64,000 nt of DNA from Diploptera punctata. Its lineage: Eukaryota; Arthropoda; Insecta; Blattodea; Blaberidae. The notes under the pieces are model-generated. The model did no database searches. It worked only from the letters and a program-made list of their open reading frames with translations, and was not told the origin of the DNA. Location of the stretch: assembly GCA_030220185.1 (NCBI GenBank), contig JASPKZ010008347.1, forward strand, positions 558,001 through 622,000, given 5' to 3'. Below are positions 21,635 through 31,822 of the stretch, piece after piece (the first letter of the stretch is position 1; each line of letters opens with the position of its first letter). A program made the position numbers and the translations under genes.

Positions 21635-21636
<2 letters not shown>
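20177..21636. other. AT-rich DNA without recognisable gene
   Basis: It contains a (TA)n run at about 20435-20453, a poly-T run at 20610 and only short frames. A 98-codon - strand frame at 21276-21572 resembles nothing I know and has no start context or homology that I can name. Confidence 0.5.

Positions 21637-21680
<44 letters not shown>
21637..21680. repeat. (TA)n microsatellite, left of SINE-B
   Basis: 22 TA units ending directly at the SINE-B tail. Confidence 0.95.
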
Positions 21681-21682
<2 letters not shown>

Positions 21683-21988
21683 TAAAGTAAAGTAAAGTGA
21701 TCCCACAACAGACCCGGAGGCCCTTGGGGTAGTAGGAGGTTAAGGCTCCCACTTTTTCTAGACAATCGGCACTTTATGTCAGCCGGGTTGTCAGCCCTGC
21801 GTGACGGCCGCCTTTACCCCCAGAACAAGCGTCTGGTAGTCATTTCAGTTAGAGGCTGAGTCGACCCCAGGGCCATAGTGCCGCCAGAGGGTTTGGGTCA
21901 GTTTAAAAATCCTGACCCCAACGGGACTTGAACCCTGGACCCTCCGGCTTGTAGCTCAGTGCCTTAGCCACTACGCTACGGCGTGCCC

Positions 21989-21990
<2 letters not shown>
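21681..21990 (-). mobile_element. SINE-B, tRNA-derived, lodged inside a (TA)n array
   Basis: On the - strand the head reads GGGGGCACGCCGTAGCGTAG, then TGGCTAAGGC (A box) and GGTTCAAGTCC (B box). The body has GGCGGCACTATGGCCC and CAGGGCTGACAACCCGGCTG, and the tail ends in repeated CTTTA units. TA repeats lie on both sides, so the target was a TA array. Closest relative: 44618-44923. A diverged + strand copy is at 58797-59070. Confidence 0.88.

Positions 21991-22022
<32 letters not shown>
21991..22022. repeat. (TA)n microsatellite, right of SINE-B
   Basis: About 16 AT/TA units starting directly at the SINE-B head. Confidence 0.95.
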
Positions 22023-22028
<6 letters not shown>

Positions 22029-22123
22029 ATTAACATGATTGCTGTTTAAAAATTTGCATCAGTGTGAAGAGGGCTCTATGACCCATACAATTTGCTGGTA
22101 ATAATTTCTGTTGGGCCACTGTC

Positions 22124-22189
22124 ATGGGGTTCAGAACGGCAGGAGACGTTCCGCGGAACAGTTGCGATCATAATAACTACCGAGCATGA
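22124..22189 (+). other. Possible upstream ORF in the candidate transporter leader
   Basis: ATG at 22124 opens 21 codons and stops at TGA 22187-22189. That stop overlaps the proposed start ATG at 22186 (ATGA). If the transcript is real, such an overlap would favour reinitiation control. This is inference from one sequence only. Confidence 0.3.
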
Positions 22190-22203
22190 AGAATATCCTT
22201 AAG
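22186..22203 (+). CDS. Candidate first coding exon of the SLC6 transporter (MKNILK)
   Basis: ATG AAG AAT ATC CTT AAG is followed by GTAAGTAAC, a near-perfect 5' splice site. It ends in phase 0, which is what the acceptor at 26336/26337 needs: the joined N-terminus would read [18 protein letters not shown]. About 35 residues before TM1 is a usual N-terminal length for SLC6. The DNA around it (22075-22200) is GC-richer than its surroundings, like a 5' exon. There is no homology in six residues, so the call rests on splice site, phase and distance. The real first exon could lie elsewhere, and the intron would be 4,133 bp. Confidence 0.4.
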
Positions 22204-22671
22204 GTAAGTAACAATTACTTTTTTTTAGGTGCCAATTTTTACGTTCAGGGACTTTATATTAATTTAAAAAATACAACTCAATGTTTAGTTAGGTAATTTT
22301 TCATTTTAGTCCATAAAGCTTTACTTTAATCAAATATTAAAAGACGTAAATGATATATACCGAGTGTAAATGAATTAAAACAAATAAATTAACCTAAATC
22401 TACCTGGTTATAGAGCATATAGGAAAATATACCTGAGTTAGCCTATCACTTGTTAAAGCTTTTTACGTATAATGCTGATAACAATCCAGTCCTAAATTTA
22501 AATAGAGGTTTAGGATGGAGTGGGATGAGACATTAGAATGAAACTGGACTATTGAGACTTATTCAACCAGATTTCGAAAATTCAATTTTTACAAAGAATG
22601 TAAAATTACCGGCAAATGATAATTAATTAAAAACCATATTTCGAAAATATGGATTGGTTAGATCTTAATAG

Positions 22672-23090
22672 CTGCTGTGGTCTTTTAGTGGTAACGTCGT
22701 TACCTCAGACACAGGAGGTCTGGTTCAATGTCCACTAGGGACAAGTTTCTTGGATTAGGTTGTTTCGGAGTTTTTCCTGATCTGTAAGACAAATGTCAGG
22801 TAAACTTTAAGGTCCACTTAGTAATTGAACACCAGCTGGTCATCACAAGAATCCAAGTCATATTCGCCTCGTTTGTGTTGTTTTAAATATTAGTTTTGTC
22901 TTGGAGATGGCTCTGGAATTGACCTGATCACTCATTCAGGGTGGACTTCTAAATCTTGCGTGGTCAAAAAAGTGTGACTGTGATCCAAAATTTAAAAAAT
23001 CCTCTCTCGACAGGTTGTGTCCCTGTTAGGCCCGTGTGGCGTGGGGAATGTAAAAGTACCTACAAAGGGAGAGGTTAAACTAAGGTCAAA
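22672..23090 (+). mobile_element. SINE-C, long form (C2)
   Basis: The head GCTGCTGTGGTCTTTTAGTG is tRNA-like. The shared body is TTTTTCCTGATCTGTAAGAC with AAATGTCAGG. Then comes the long tail, with GACCTGATCACTCATTCAGG, CGACAGGTTGTGTCCCTG, TGTGGCGTGGGGAATG and GAGAGGTTAAACTAAGG. Similar copies are at 32505 and 33445. Confidence 0.75.
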
Positions 23091-23202
23091 AAAGAAAAAA
23101 TATTTTAACTGGTGGGTTTCAACCAAACCCTATTAAAGTCCTGAACTTATCCCGCTCCATCCTACATATCTAATCAATTTTAATACCGAGTTATGAATAT
23201 TT

Positions 23203-23290
23203 GTTCGGTCTCGGTGTCGTGGTCAGCTTTCCTGGGTTCCAGAATAAGAGGCACCGGGTTCGATTCCTGGCCTTGGACATGTGGATTTCC
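23203..23290 (+). repeat. tRNA-like SINE head fragment
   Basis: CGGTCTCGGTGTCGTGGTCA with GGGTTCGATTCCTGG gives A- and B-box-like pieces about 40 bp apart. It has no clear body and is likely a truncated SINE. Confidence 0.5.
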
Positions 23291-23772
23291 TGTAGTTTGA
23301 ATTTTCTTCATTCTAACAGGTCTGGTTTTGTGTGATTGTTTTTAATGTCCTCCGTTTATGTGCAACGGAAAAAAATAGAAAATAGAACAAGATAACCAAA
23401 GAGAGAGCTTAACAAAAAAAAAGACGGAAAATTAAAAAAAGTGTATCTGTTTTTAGAAAAGTATCAAATGCATATAATTCTGACAATTGATAACTCAGAT
23501 ATTTTGATTGAGACCCAGGGTTCCTTATCTCACATTACTTGTGTGCAGTTCCTTTATAATTAGATAGACCCTACATTTCCTTGATAAAAATATAATTCAT
23601 TTAAACTGCGTACATGGGTGACACCAATAGACACGAAGTGCGTCAATACAGGGGATTGCAATAAAGTTTAAAATTATATATTAAATTAAGGAGCTAAGGT
23701 CTTACTATGATTGAAATAAGTAAATTAATGTATGCAACTAAATTATTGTAATCAATGGTAAAGAGAAAAAAT

Positions 23773-23778
<6 letters not shown>

Positions 23779-23820
<42 letters not shown>

Positions 23821-23865
23821 TTTTATTTATTCTGACAGAGTTAAGGCCATAAGGCCTTCTCTTCA
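23779..23865 (-). mobile_element. LINE 3'-end fragment with (AAT)n
   Basis: An (AAT)n run (to 23819), then TTTTATTTATTCTGACAGAG and TTAAGGCCATAAGGCC. This is the reverse of the 3' end seen at 9730-9820, and only the last about 50 bp of the element remain. Confidence 0.8.
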
Positions 23866-23950
23866 ATTTCGCCTGAACCGGGAATCGAACCCCGAACCTT
23901 CAGCTTTCCGTGCAAATGCTCCGAACACTAAGCTAATTCAGACTAACTTT
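23866..23950 (-). repeat. tRNA-like sequence, - strand
   Basis: GGGAATCGAACCCCGAACCT and a further CACTAAGCTAATTCAG give reversed B- and A-box-like elements. It lies directly next to the LINE tail and is probably a SINE fragment using that LINE's tail. Confidence 0.5.
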
Positions 23951-24414
23951 CCATCGAAGCATAAATCCTCCCTTTTCCTTATTCTCTTTACCATTGATTA
24001 AAATTACAGCTGGGGCAATTGTTCATGCAACTTGAATTAGTTGACCTTCTAGAACCCTAATGTATAAATAAGATAACTAATTTTAACATATTTTACCTGG
24101 AAGTATCTAAACAAAGACCTTATAACAGTAAACCCTGGGGTACATGCAGTTAAATATCATAGAAGATACAAATTGCATCCAAACAGCTCTAAATTTAGAA
24201 TAAAAGAACCCATTTTCCAAGATATTACTTGAAAACAGCCTAAACAAAGTCCTGTATAGTGGACACAGAACATTTGCCGTTAAACAATAATTAATCTTTG
24301 AACTGTACAAGACATAATGATGTTAAATTATAAAATTTAATATATTTGTATCATACAATAATAGATATCTGCACAAGAAGTAGGTTAATTATGTCAAATA
24401 AAAAAAGTTCAACC

Positions 24415-24602
24415 GCTGTGTTCTCGAATTGGCTTGTCACATAGCGGACCCGGGGTCGATTCCCGGCCGGGATAAGTTTCCAGGGTGAGGTTTTTTTTTT
24501 GGGTTTTTCCTCACCTGGAACACAAATGATAGGAAAATTTAAGGGCCAAATTTTCCCCGAACATCATATGGCTATCATAATCATCATCACTCATATTCGC
24601 CT
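24415..24602 (+). mobile_element. SINE-C, 5' part
   Basis: CCGCTGTGTTCTCGAATTGG, then GGGTCGATTCCCGG (B box), GGGTTTTTCCTCACCTGG and CCCCGAACATCATATGGC. The tail is cut where a LINE-A fragment begins. Confidence 0.78.
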
Positions 24603-25128
24603 TAGATTAAGTTTCCATCTATTGGAATCTGCAACCATATCTCCATTTTCATTCCTATTTATGTCGTTCTAGCCTGAAACCGTTTTGTTCTCTATCCTAA
24701 TTTCCTGATATAATTCTCATATATTCGTATTTTTTGCATTCATTTCAAGATTATTAATCTTCTCTCTCAAATATTCCCTCTTTTTACTCTTTAATAACCC
24801 GATGGTGTCCCGTCTAATACTGCCTAATTGTTCTATATTTTCTTCATTTGCCTAGTGTAGCCAATCCATTTTTGCTTGCTTTCTTTTCTTCACAAACTTG
24901 GCATATTCTTCGTCAAACCATTTCTTGCCCCCCCTTTTTTTAATAACCAACGCTTTCTGATGCTGACAATTTAATAGTATCTCTTATAGCCTTCCATTCT
25001 TTATTTATATCAATTTCTTCTTCGATTTCCTCATTCTCATCTGAAGATTCCAGTATTTCAAATCTATTACCAATTTTGATTTGGTATTCCCGCCGTATTT
25101 CATCATTTCTCAAGTTTTAGACTAACCC
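24603..25128 (-). mobile_element. LINE-A internal fragment (endonuclease/RT linker)
   Basis: On the - strand it matches the region of LINE-A at about 36680-37140. Shared stretches are TTTGACGAAGAATATGCCAA (for the FDEE motif), TTAAATTGTCAGCATC and AACCATATCTCCATTTTC. Frames are broken throughout. Both ends are truncated. Confidence 0.75.
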
Positions 25129-26336
25129 ATTAAACGTATAAAAATGAGACACGCATAGAAGGGATAGATAAATAATTTTACAGTAGGATGGTACTGATGA
25201 AACATAGTGTCAGAAGGAGATAAGTAGCATTGCTTGGTCACATGGATATTAGCGACTCTGTGCCAGATTACGAAACTCAGCTGATAGATTTAATAAAGGT
25301 AAATGATATAATCACATTAATGTTAGTTGTGTCCTTACAGCTTAACAGCATGTATCAGCCTCCTTTCTGGTGAGTCGGCCGGAAAATACCTTCAGTTGTA
25401 ACGAAAGCACGCAAAATCGTAGTTTTAAACAACGCAAAATTCCACTACTTTTAATATTAACTACATGTTAATGTATGTTGATTAAATCTTTGTTTTTCCT
25501 TATTAAGGGTATTATATTAATGACAAATAATCATTGTAATCGTAGAAGGATAAAATTAGAAATAATCTAAGAGAGAGGGATGGAGTATTGGTATTTTTAT
25601 TTAATAAGTTTATGGTCGGTTAAAGTTGTTATAATTTATTGTTATCCTAAATAATATTCATTGTTGTTGAGAAGTAGGCCCTACATGAGCCGAATTTTTT
25701 GACCCCATGAATAAATTGAAATAAAGCACTATATTAACTAACAAGTTAACTGAAATTAGTTAAGTAAAAGTAGTTGAAACTTTACTTTTTTAATTAACTT
25801 TGAAAATGTAGTTATTGTTTTATTATTATATTATTATATTATATATTATATATAATTTATATTCTTATTAGGTGGCTTATTATGTATTATTATTATTTTA
25901 TTAGGAGTGTAATGTGTGTAAACATTCGTGATACATTTTTATTCAATTTGTTTTGGAATAGAAATTAAAATGTATTTCTTTGTGTGTAATAATGTTAATG
26001 GGATTGTTGTAATCATGACGATCAAATGACAGGCGCAATTGTAGTTTAATTGACTTTTCCTAATTGCCAGCCAATAATTAATAAATAAAGGTAATAAATT
26101 TTATAAGAATTGGAATATTTTTCAATTAATATATTTTAAAAAAGCCTAATTACCACACAGAGTTCTGTAAAATATGTCGAACTTTCCTATCTGCAAAAAC
26201 GATTAATTTTTACATTGTTTTATTTTAGGGATTTCAAATGTAGACCTATTTGTTTACTATTTTAGCCTGAATACTTCAGTACTAAAATTAGGAAAATATG
26301 CTGATCAATTTTAAAATATGGATTGAAATATTTCAG
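25129..26336. other. AT-rich intron sequence before the SLC6 TM1 exon
   Basis: No recognisable mobile-element coding. TA/TTA-rich stretches at 25810-25910. The last 20 bp before 26337 end in ATTTCAG, the acceptor, with only a weak pyrimidine tract. Confidence 0.5.
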
Positions 26337-26520
26337 GGGAGAGATGGTCGTAATAGTACCGAAGGCAGCCGAAGTACCTTTGATGAAAAATGGGAAGAAA
26401 GTAGCCCAGAACGAGGAAGTTGGGCCAATAAGACAGAATTTATTCTTTCCTGCCTAGGTTACGCTATCGGCATAGGAAATGTCTGGAGATTTCCTTATCT
26501 CTGCTACAGAAATGGAGGAG
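26337..26520 (+). CDS. SLC6 transporter, exon with N-terminus end and TM1 (glycine-transporter-like)
   Basis: Encodes 61 residues plus one base of a Na+/Cl- coupled neurotransmitter/amino-acid transporter of the plasma membrane. Acceptor TTTCAG|GGG, donor GGAG|GTACGT, phase 0 in and phase 1 out. A Ser/Glu-rich cytosolic stretch leads to [10 protein letters not shown] and TM1, [15 protein letters not shown], then CYRNGGG. TM1 holds the unwound Gly-x-Gly-Asn segment that binds Na+ and substrate. Gly sits where monoamine transporters have Asp, so the substrate should be an amino acid. CYRNGGG is closest to vertebrate GlyT1 by eye. A GABA-type or insect-specific SLC6 remains possible. The frame is intact. 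Confidence 0.93.
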
Positions 26521-26895
26521 GTACGTTTTAAAGTAATAACTATGGGAGAGAGGTAACTTTGCTTTTGAATTCAAAGTCACGGGTTCGGTTCACCATTTAA
26601 TTTGACTAGAATCTCGCCCATTTTCCTTGACCCGGACTATTTTATCCTACTATGGTAGCGTGAAATAAGTAGCCTATTTTATAGCAGCAGATTTGAATAA
26701 TACAGCTGTTTAAATGAGAGATTGCATAAATATGTTTGATAAATATGGCATTTTTATTGCGTTAACAGACTGATTACTATAATTAATGTGTATCATGTGA
26801 TCTTTGCTTTCTTAATGAGTACGTTTAAGTTATATCCACTGATAAGCTACTTGCTACGTCCGATTTCAGAATTTACATTGCCAATCTCTAATATA

Positions 26896-27744
26896 CAGAG
26901 TGTCCACAAAGTTCTGCTACCAAAACAGTGTAACTTAGCTCGTAAACTATTAGAGATAGAGACATGCAGTTTTTTGCAACGTATTCTATATCTCTCAAAG
27001 TTTAGTTTACGTTAGTGATTTAAACGACAATGACGACACCACAGGAAAAGGCTCATTGTGCATGGTCGTATGCTGAGCCTGGTAACTGTTCAGCGAAATT
27101 TCTGCCGGCAATATGGAAGAGATCGTCCATACAAATCATCCATAATTACAATAGATGGGCCGAGAAATTTCTAGTGTAATGGACTTGCCACAAAGTGGAC
27201 GGCCAGGTGTGAACCAAGAAACTATCGACAGTGGGCAACTTGCATTTGAGCTCAGACCTCAAAAATCGGTTCATCGTACTTCACTGGAACTGCATTTACC
27301 AAAATCAACCATCCATAAAGTCCTCCATAAGCGGCTACATATTCAGGCCTATAAAGTACAAATTACGCAAGCGTCGTTGGGAACTGATTTCCCTCGGCGT
27401 GCGGAATTTGCTGATTCCATCTGAACGCAATATTGACGAAGACAATGAGTACCTGCAGAGTGTGATGTTCTCTGATGAAATTAATTTCTTTGTGCCTAGA
27501 CATGTTAACCACCATAACATTCGGATATGGTTTTACTGGTGATTTACCAGACTCAGCATTACATCAAACCATTGAGCCTTTTCCTGTAGTGTCGTCATTG
27601 TCGTTTAAATCACAATCTGCAACAAATGTAAACAAAACTTTGACAGATGTAGAATATGTTGCAAAAAAAACCGCATGCCTCTATCTCAAATAGTTTACGA
27701 GCTAAGTTACATTGTTTTGGTAGCAGAACTTTGTGGACATCCTG
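26896..27744 (+). mobile_element. Mariner-like element with about 105-bp TIRs, internally deleted
   Basis: Starts CAGAGTGTCCACAAAGTTCT and ends with its inverse, AGAACTTTGTGGACATCCTG, flanked by TA (26894 and 27745). The TIRs match over about 105 bp with few differences, unusually long for mariner. The 849 bp are too short for a full transposase. It sits only 375 bp after the SLC6 TM1 exon. Confidence 0.88.
27029..27545 (+). pseudogene. Mariner-type transposase relic (N-terminal HTH part plus first DDE strand)
   Basis: It begins MTTPQEKAHCAWSYAEPG near 27030, a DUF4817-type start known from some mariner-like elements. Then come RWAEKF, SGRPGVNQETI, the second helix-turn-helix (KSVHRTSLELHLPKSTIHKV, LHKRLHIQAYKVQ), and finally VMFSDEINFFVPRHVNHHNI with the first catalytic Asp. 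Parts lie in different frames, with breaks near 27175 and 27380. The second Asp and the Glu/Asp are absent because the sequence jumps to the 3' TIR after IRIWFYW. It cannot cut DNA. Mobility, if any, needed a complete relative. Confidence 0.8.
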
Positions 27745-27839
27745 TAGTTGTTAAAAGGCTTTCTTACGATCTGAATTTTCTCTTTCTCTCCCCCCCCCCC
27801 CCTCTCTATCTCTCTACAACACTAATTATTTTAAACAGT

Positions 27840-28150
27840 ATTTTTTGTTGAATGCCACCAGCTTATCTTTCATGACATTTCTGGCTTTTTCCCATGGCAT
27901 TGGCGGAATTGTAACCCATTTATTAGGTTGGGTCACCTGGAAGGCGGAGTTACGTTACCCCGATGATATGATAGCTGATAAATGAAGCGCAAGGAGAGTC
28001 CTTAACCTAAACTCAACCTAAATTCCATGGGCAAGTACAAGAATAATTCTCTTAAAGGAAAAATCCCTATGGTCTGTCCGGGATCGAACCCGGGACCTCA
28101 TACACTGAAGCCAGAAGCTTTGAACACAAGACCAAGAACCTGGTCTAAAA
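27840..28150 (-). mobile_element. SINE-E, tRNA-derived
   Basis: The - strand head carries GGTCTTGTGTTCAAAGC and GGGTTCGATCCCGGACAGAC (B box). The body has GTAACTCCGCCTTCCAGG and a ATCATATCATCGGGG piece. The 3' part GCCAGAAATGTCATGAAAG recurs, diverged, at 52075-52205. Confidence 0.75.
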
Positions 28151-28198
28151 GGTAAAATATAAGTCCATATATTCTAACGGAGACTAGAAAATTGTTGT

Positions 28199-28464
28199 TT
28201 AAATTCCGAATTGGATTATTTTTTTAACATACAAATGATTACCTAAGATGAGTGTCTCGCAATAAATCACAGCAAAGAGGTTACGGAATGAATCCGTGGG
28301 ACTGTCTATTGAGAATTTCTTTAATATCTGAAGCACCTGAGAGAAATTGAAATTTCTTTCAAAAACTACGAATATTTCTGGCCGTTTAAAAATTCCCACG
28401 AGATGCCAGTGCGACCGATGTTCTCATGAATAGAGAAATATATAGGGAAAAAAAGTTTGTGCTA
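28199..28464. other. Spacer between SINEs
   Basis: Unique-looking AT-rich DNA. Nothing recognised. Confidence 0.4.
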
Positions 28465-28580
28465 GGATGCTCGAGTAGCGCAGTTAGAAACGCATAAACC
28501 GTATAAAGTTAGAGGTCTCGGGTTCATATGCCGGCTCAGGCGTTTATATTTCACAGATGTGAGAAATGTGATAAAAATGA
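28465..28580 (+). mobile_element. SINE-F, tRNA-like head
   Basis: TGCTCGAGTAGCGCAGTTAG (A box), AGGTCTCGGGTTCATATGCC (B box), then a short body. The only copy in the window, so the family status is inferred. Confidence 0.55.
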
Positions 28581-28850
28581 AATAATGGATAAATAAATGA
28601 ATAAAGGATTGAAGGAACGAATGAAATAAAAAATGGAAAAGTGAATAACGCAATTAATAAATGTATAAACTAACTAATGAGTTATTGCATGAATGACGGA
28701 CCAAATCAATTAGTGAAAGAATGAACGAGCGAAGGTACGAATGGAGGAATCAAGGAAAATAAGGAAAGAAAAAACTACTGAAAACGTTCAAAACAATGAA
28801 TAAATGAATATATAATATTTGAATGAATAAATGGTTTATCTAACGATAAG
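28581..28850. repeat. Degenerate (GAAT)n/(AATG)n tract
   Basis: Repeated variants of GAATGAAT, AAATGAATAA and GAACGAATG over about 270 bp. It has the look of an old tetranucleotide array and may be the decayed tail of SINE-F. Confidence 0.7.
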
Positions 28851-29109
28851 AGTATTATTTTATTTTATGTTATATTAATTCATTCAATCGCTTATTCATT
28901 CATTATCTTATATCTGTACAGTATACTGATAGACTCGACAACAATAATAGAAAATATACATGTGATAAAAGTATACATAACACCAATAAAATACATTCAA
29001 AAGTAAATATAGCCTAATTGTTCCGATTGTAATATATCTTATATCTTCTCATTTAGGCCGAATACTTTATCTTAATTTAAAAACGTATAACATTAGTTAA
29101 ATGAATAAT

Positions 29110-29460
29110 GTACTTGGCCGATGAGGCGGCCATGCCGGACTGGTCAAAGAAGACGAAAAAAGTGACGATCTTTCACCGTAAAAACACAACCGCCAAGTAA
29201 CGCGGACATGAGTTCCACTGAGGTAAAATTTTCCGGAGGTAAAATAGTCCCCCATTCGGTTGTAAGGGAGGAGACTACTTCAGGGAATCCATGTCAAAGG
29301 CTGAAACACATGAACATGTTCCTAGGAAGATGGAATGTTAGGACATTATATAGTTGTGGGGCACTAGAAATATTAACGCGGAAATTAGATAAATCCTGAA
29401 CCAGAGGGGAAGCGCCCAGTAGGCAGGCGAAGAATCAAATGGGCGAATAACATTAACTAG
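29110..29460 (+). mobile_element. LINE-A deletion derivative: 5' end fused to 3' end
   Basis: Starts CCGATGAGGCGGCCATGCCG and encodes the LINE-A opening (STEVKFSGGKIVPHS, MFLGRWNVRTLYSCGALEIL). At about 29400 it jumps to the C-terminal codons for PEGKRPVGR and RRIKWANNIN. The middle about 2.6 kb seen in 35030-38223 is missing. This looks like one internal deletion rather than two insertions. Confidence 0.75.
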
Positions 29461-30739
29461 AATTTAAATCTGCACGCGGAAAATATGCTAGGAATATGCT
29501 GTCGATTCTCTTCCTTATCTTGCTATGTTGGAACTGTCTCCTATGTTGTGTTATTTTGACTGGAAGGTGCAACGGGTCTAACTGGGATGTCGGTGGAGCT
29601 ATGAGTTTCTCAGGGGACAATACGACCAACTTTGAAGGCAACTACGATAGTATAACACAAATACAGTTACTTGTAGAATTTTATTTTATAATTGTATAAT
29701 TAACTGGTACACACTCGTAGATTATATGTTCACATGAAATCTGTCAATTCACTTTAAATTAACGCCCTTGAGATTCCCGAAATAAATATGTAATCAGGAG
29801 CGATCTTTAATCTTCACGATCCCTAGCACTTTGTTTGGCAAATGTTTTAATATAACACTTTCTGCAGTTTATATTTCACGTTGATTTATTTAGTTTTAAT
29901 TGTTAGACACACACAACTTAATTTTAATTTTGATGGCGTTTGGTCCAATGATCTTTTAACATATGGTTTTATTCACTTTATTTAACAGTTGTTTTCACTA
30001 TTGTTCGTCATTCACGAGCACAGATTTATTCTACATACCTATAATTATTATTCGCACTTTTCTTGCATGTCATTTGGAATTTACCGCTATCTTTTTTTTG
30101 TAACTTAATTATATTATCTTACTATCTAATGTATATTTTATTTGATACATATATAGGCCTACTAATAAGCCTTTGGTTTTCTTTGCCTTGCTTCATTAAT
30201 TTTTGTGTAATAAGTTCGCGCAACAAGTTTTCCTATTTAATATTCAAGGATAACTTATCAATTACATGTAACTATTTTGATAACAATTATTTTACTACTT
30301 GTATAGACCTATATATAGCAATTTAGGCTCTCACAATTTCTTTATACCGGTTTCATTTTATGTATTTATTTATCATTTGAAATAAATAGGTGTTCCCTTA
30401 GCTGTTGAAATTTAATATCACTGACGTTCATTTGATCAGTATCTTATAGGGCTTTCATTGCTACCAACATTGTTTTTGTGTAGGGCCTACTGGTCTTGCT
30501 AGCGTGCCGCTTGGCCTCGTTCATTCTGTGGTCAGATTTTGTAAGTGACGTTCGCGTAAGCTCCGAGGCGTTGGAAAACCTCCCTTTGGTTCGGAATCCT
30601 TGTAATTGTAGTTAGGCTTTGCGTCCTAATATTAATGTATTGTATTCTAGTTCAGTGCAATAAACTATGCATTCACTATTTCATAAGGTGTATAAATCAA
30701 AATTCCCTTTCCAGCGCCACCAGACGATTTTAGAAATCA
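29461..30739. other. AT-rich DNA without recognisable gene
   Basis: A 67-codon + strand frame at 29496-29699 starts with a signal-peptide-like run (MLSILFLILLCWNCLLCCVI) but has no family resemblance, no splice context and no polyadenylation context that I can see. I treat it as chance. The rest holds only short frames. Confidence 0.45.
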
Positions 30740-30845
30740 ACATAGGCCTAAAATTAGGCCGTATGATGAACAAAGCTATTAAACATAGGCTTAATTCTGC
30801 AAATGCATGCTATTATGCTTTACAGGGGCTCTTGTGGTCGCTACT
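30740..30845 (+). mobile_element. LINE-A small internal fragment
   Basis: Encodes MNKAIKHRLNSANACYYALQ, matching the RT thumb region of LINE-A (compare EIKHRLNSGNACYYALQ at about 53790 on the - strand). It is followed at once by SINE-C. Confidence 0.75.
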
Positions 30846-30857
30846 TATAGTATATAT

Positions 30858-31195
30858 ATATATCTCCACCGCTGTGGTCTCGAGGTAGTGTGTTGCCTTG
30901 TCACGTAGCGGGCCCGGGTTCGATCCCCGGTCGGGACGGCTCCTGGGTGAGGTTTTTTTCGGGATTTTTCCTCACCTGTAAGACAAATGTCAGGAAGCTT
31001 AGGGCTCAACGGTCCCCGAAAATCACCCGACCATCACCATCATCCTTATCTTTAACATCATCATCCTTCATCGGTGTGGAAAGCAACAGGAAGCTACCAC
31101 AACTATAATTCCCTAGTAAAGCTGCAAAGCATAGTATGAAAATGCTATGATTGCAGCGAAAGACTGCCCTCGGGCAGAATTACTATGGATGGATA
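30858..31195 (+). mobile_element. SINE-C, short form (C1)
   Basis: CCACCGCTGTGGTCTCGAGG (A-box region), GGGTTCGATCCCCGG (B box) and GGATTTTTCCTCACCTGTAA. The short tail has GGTGTGGAAAGCAACAGG, AAGCTACCACAACTATAA, CCTCGGGCAGAATTACTA and ends TGGATGGATA. It is a complete copy. Confidence 0.88.
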
Positions 31196-31197
31196 TA

Positions 31198-31242
<45 letters not shown>

Positions 31243-31260
31243 AATATATATATATATATA
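31196..31260. repeat. (TA)n tract between SINE-C1 and LINE-A
   Basis: Interrupted TA repeats of about 60 bp, either the SINE tail or a target array. Confidence 0.9.
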
Positions 31261-31267
31261 AACTACT

Positions 31268-31732
31268 ATTCTTTCAGTTATAGGCTACTATATGGATGCG
31301 AAACATGGACTCTTACTATAAGGAAAGAGAAAAGATTACAAATATTTGAAAATAAAGGCTTAGGGATTTTTTTTGATCAAATAGAGATGAACAGGCGAAC
31401 GAATGGAGATGATTATCCACCAGTGAGCTACATGATCTTTATTGGAAGCTAGATGTAATAGAAACGTTAAATCTCGTGATGAGCGGGACATTTGGCACCA
31501 ATGGGGAATGAAAGAGGTGCATGGAAACTGTTTATGGTAAAACCAGAAGGAAAACGGCTAGTAGGTAGGCCAAGAATGAGGTGGGAGGATAATAATAACC
31601 ACGATTTGAGGGAAATAAAGTATACGGGAGAGGATTGGAAATAATTAGATTAGGTTAGGGATGTATGGAGAACTTATGTCCACGAGGTCATGAACCTACG
31701 TGGTCGATAGCGTCAGTGAGTTAGTTAGTAAT
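31268..31732 (+). mobile_element. LINE-A 3' part (end of RT), degraded
   Basis: Encodes RLLYGCETWTLTIRKEKRLQ, then broken pieces of the QIFENK...FGPKR, MGNER and PRMRWEDNN regions. It ends with GTCGATAGCGTCAGTGAG, the family tail. Confidence 0.82.
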
Positions 31733-31822
31733 TGTAAATACCATTTTCCAAAATAAAAATTCAATCACGTCCTTCATTCAAAATAGTATAAAGACAACAA
31801 TAAAAACTGTTAGGGCAATTTT

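Noticed and set aside
29496..29699. 67-codon frame with a signal-peptide-like start
   Set aside because: No homology that I can name, no upstream promoter or splice logic, and it lies next to a LINE-A remnant. Hydrophobic runs are common by chance in AT-rich DNA.
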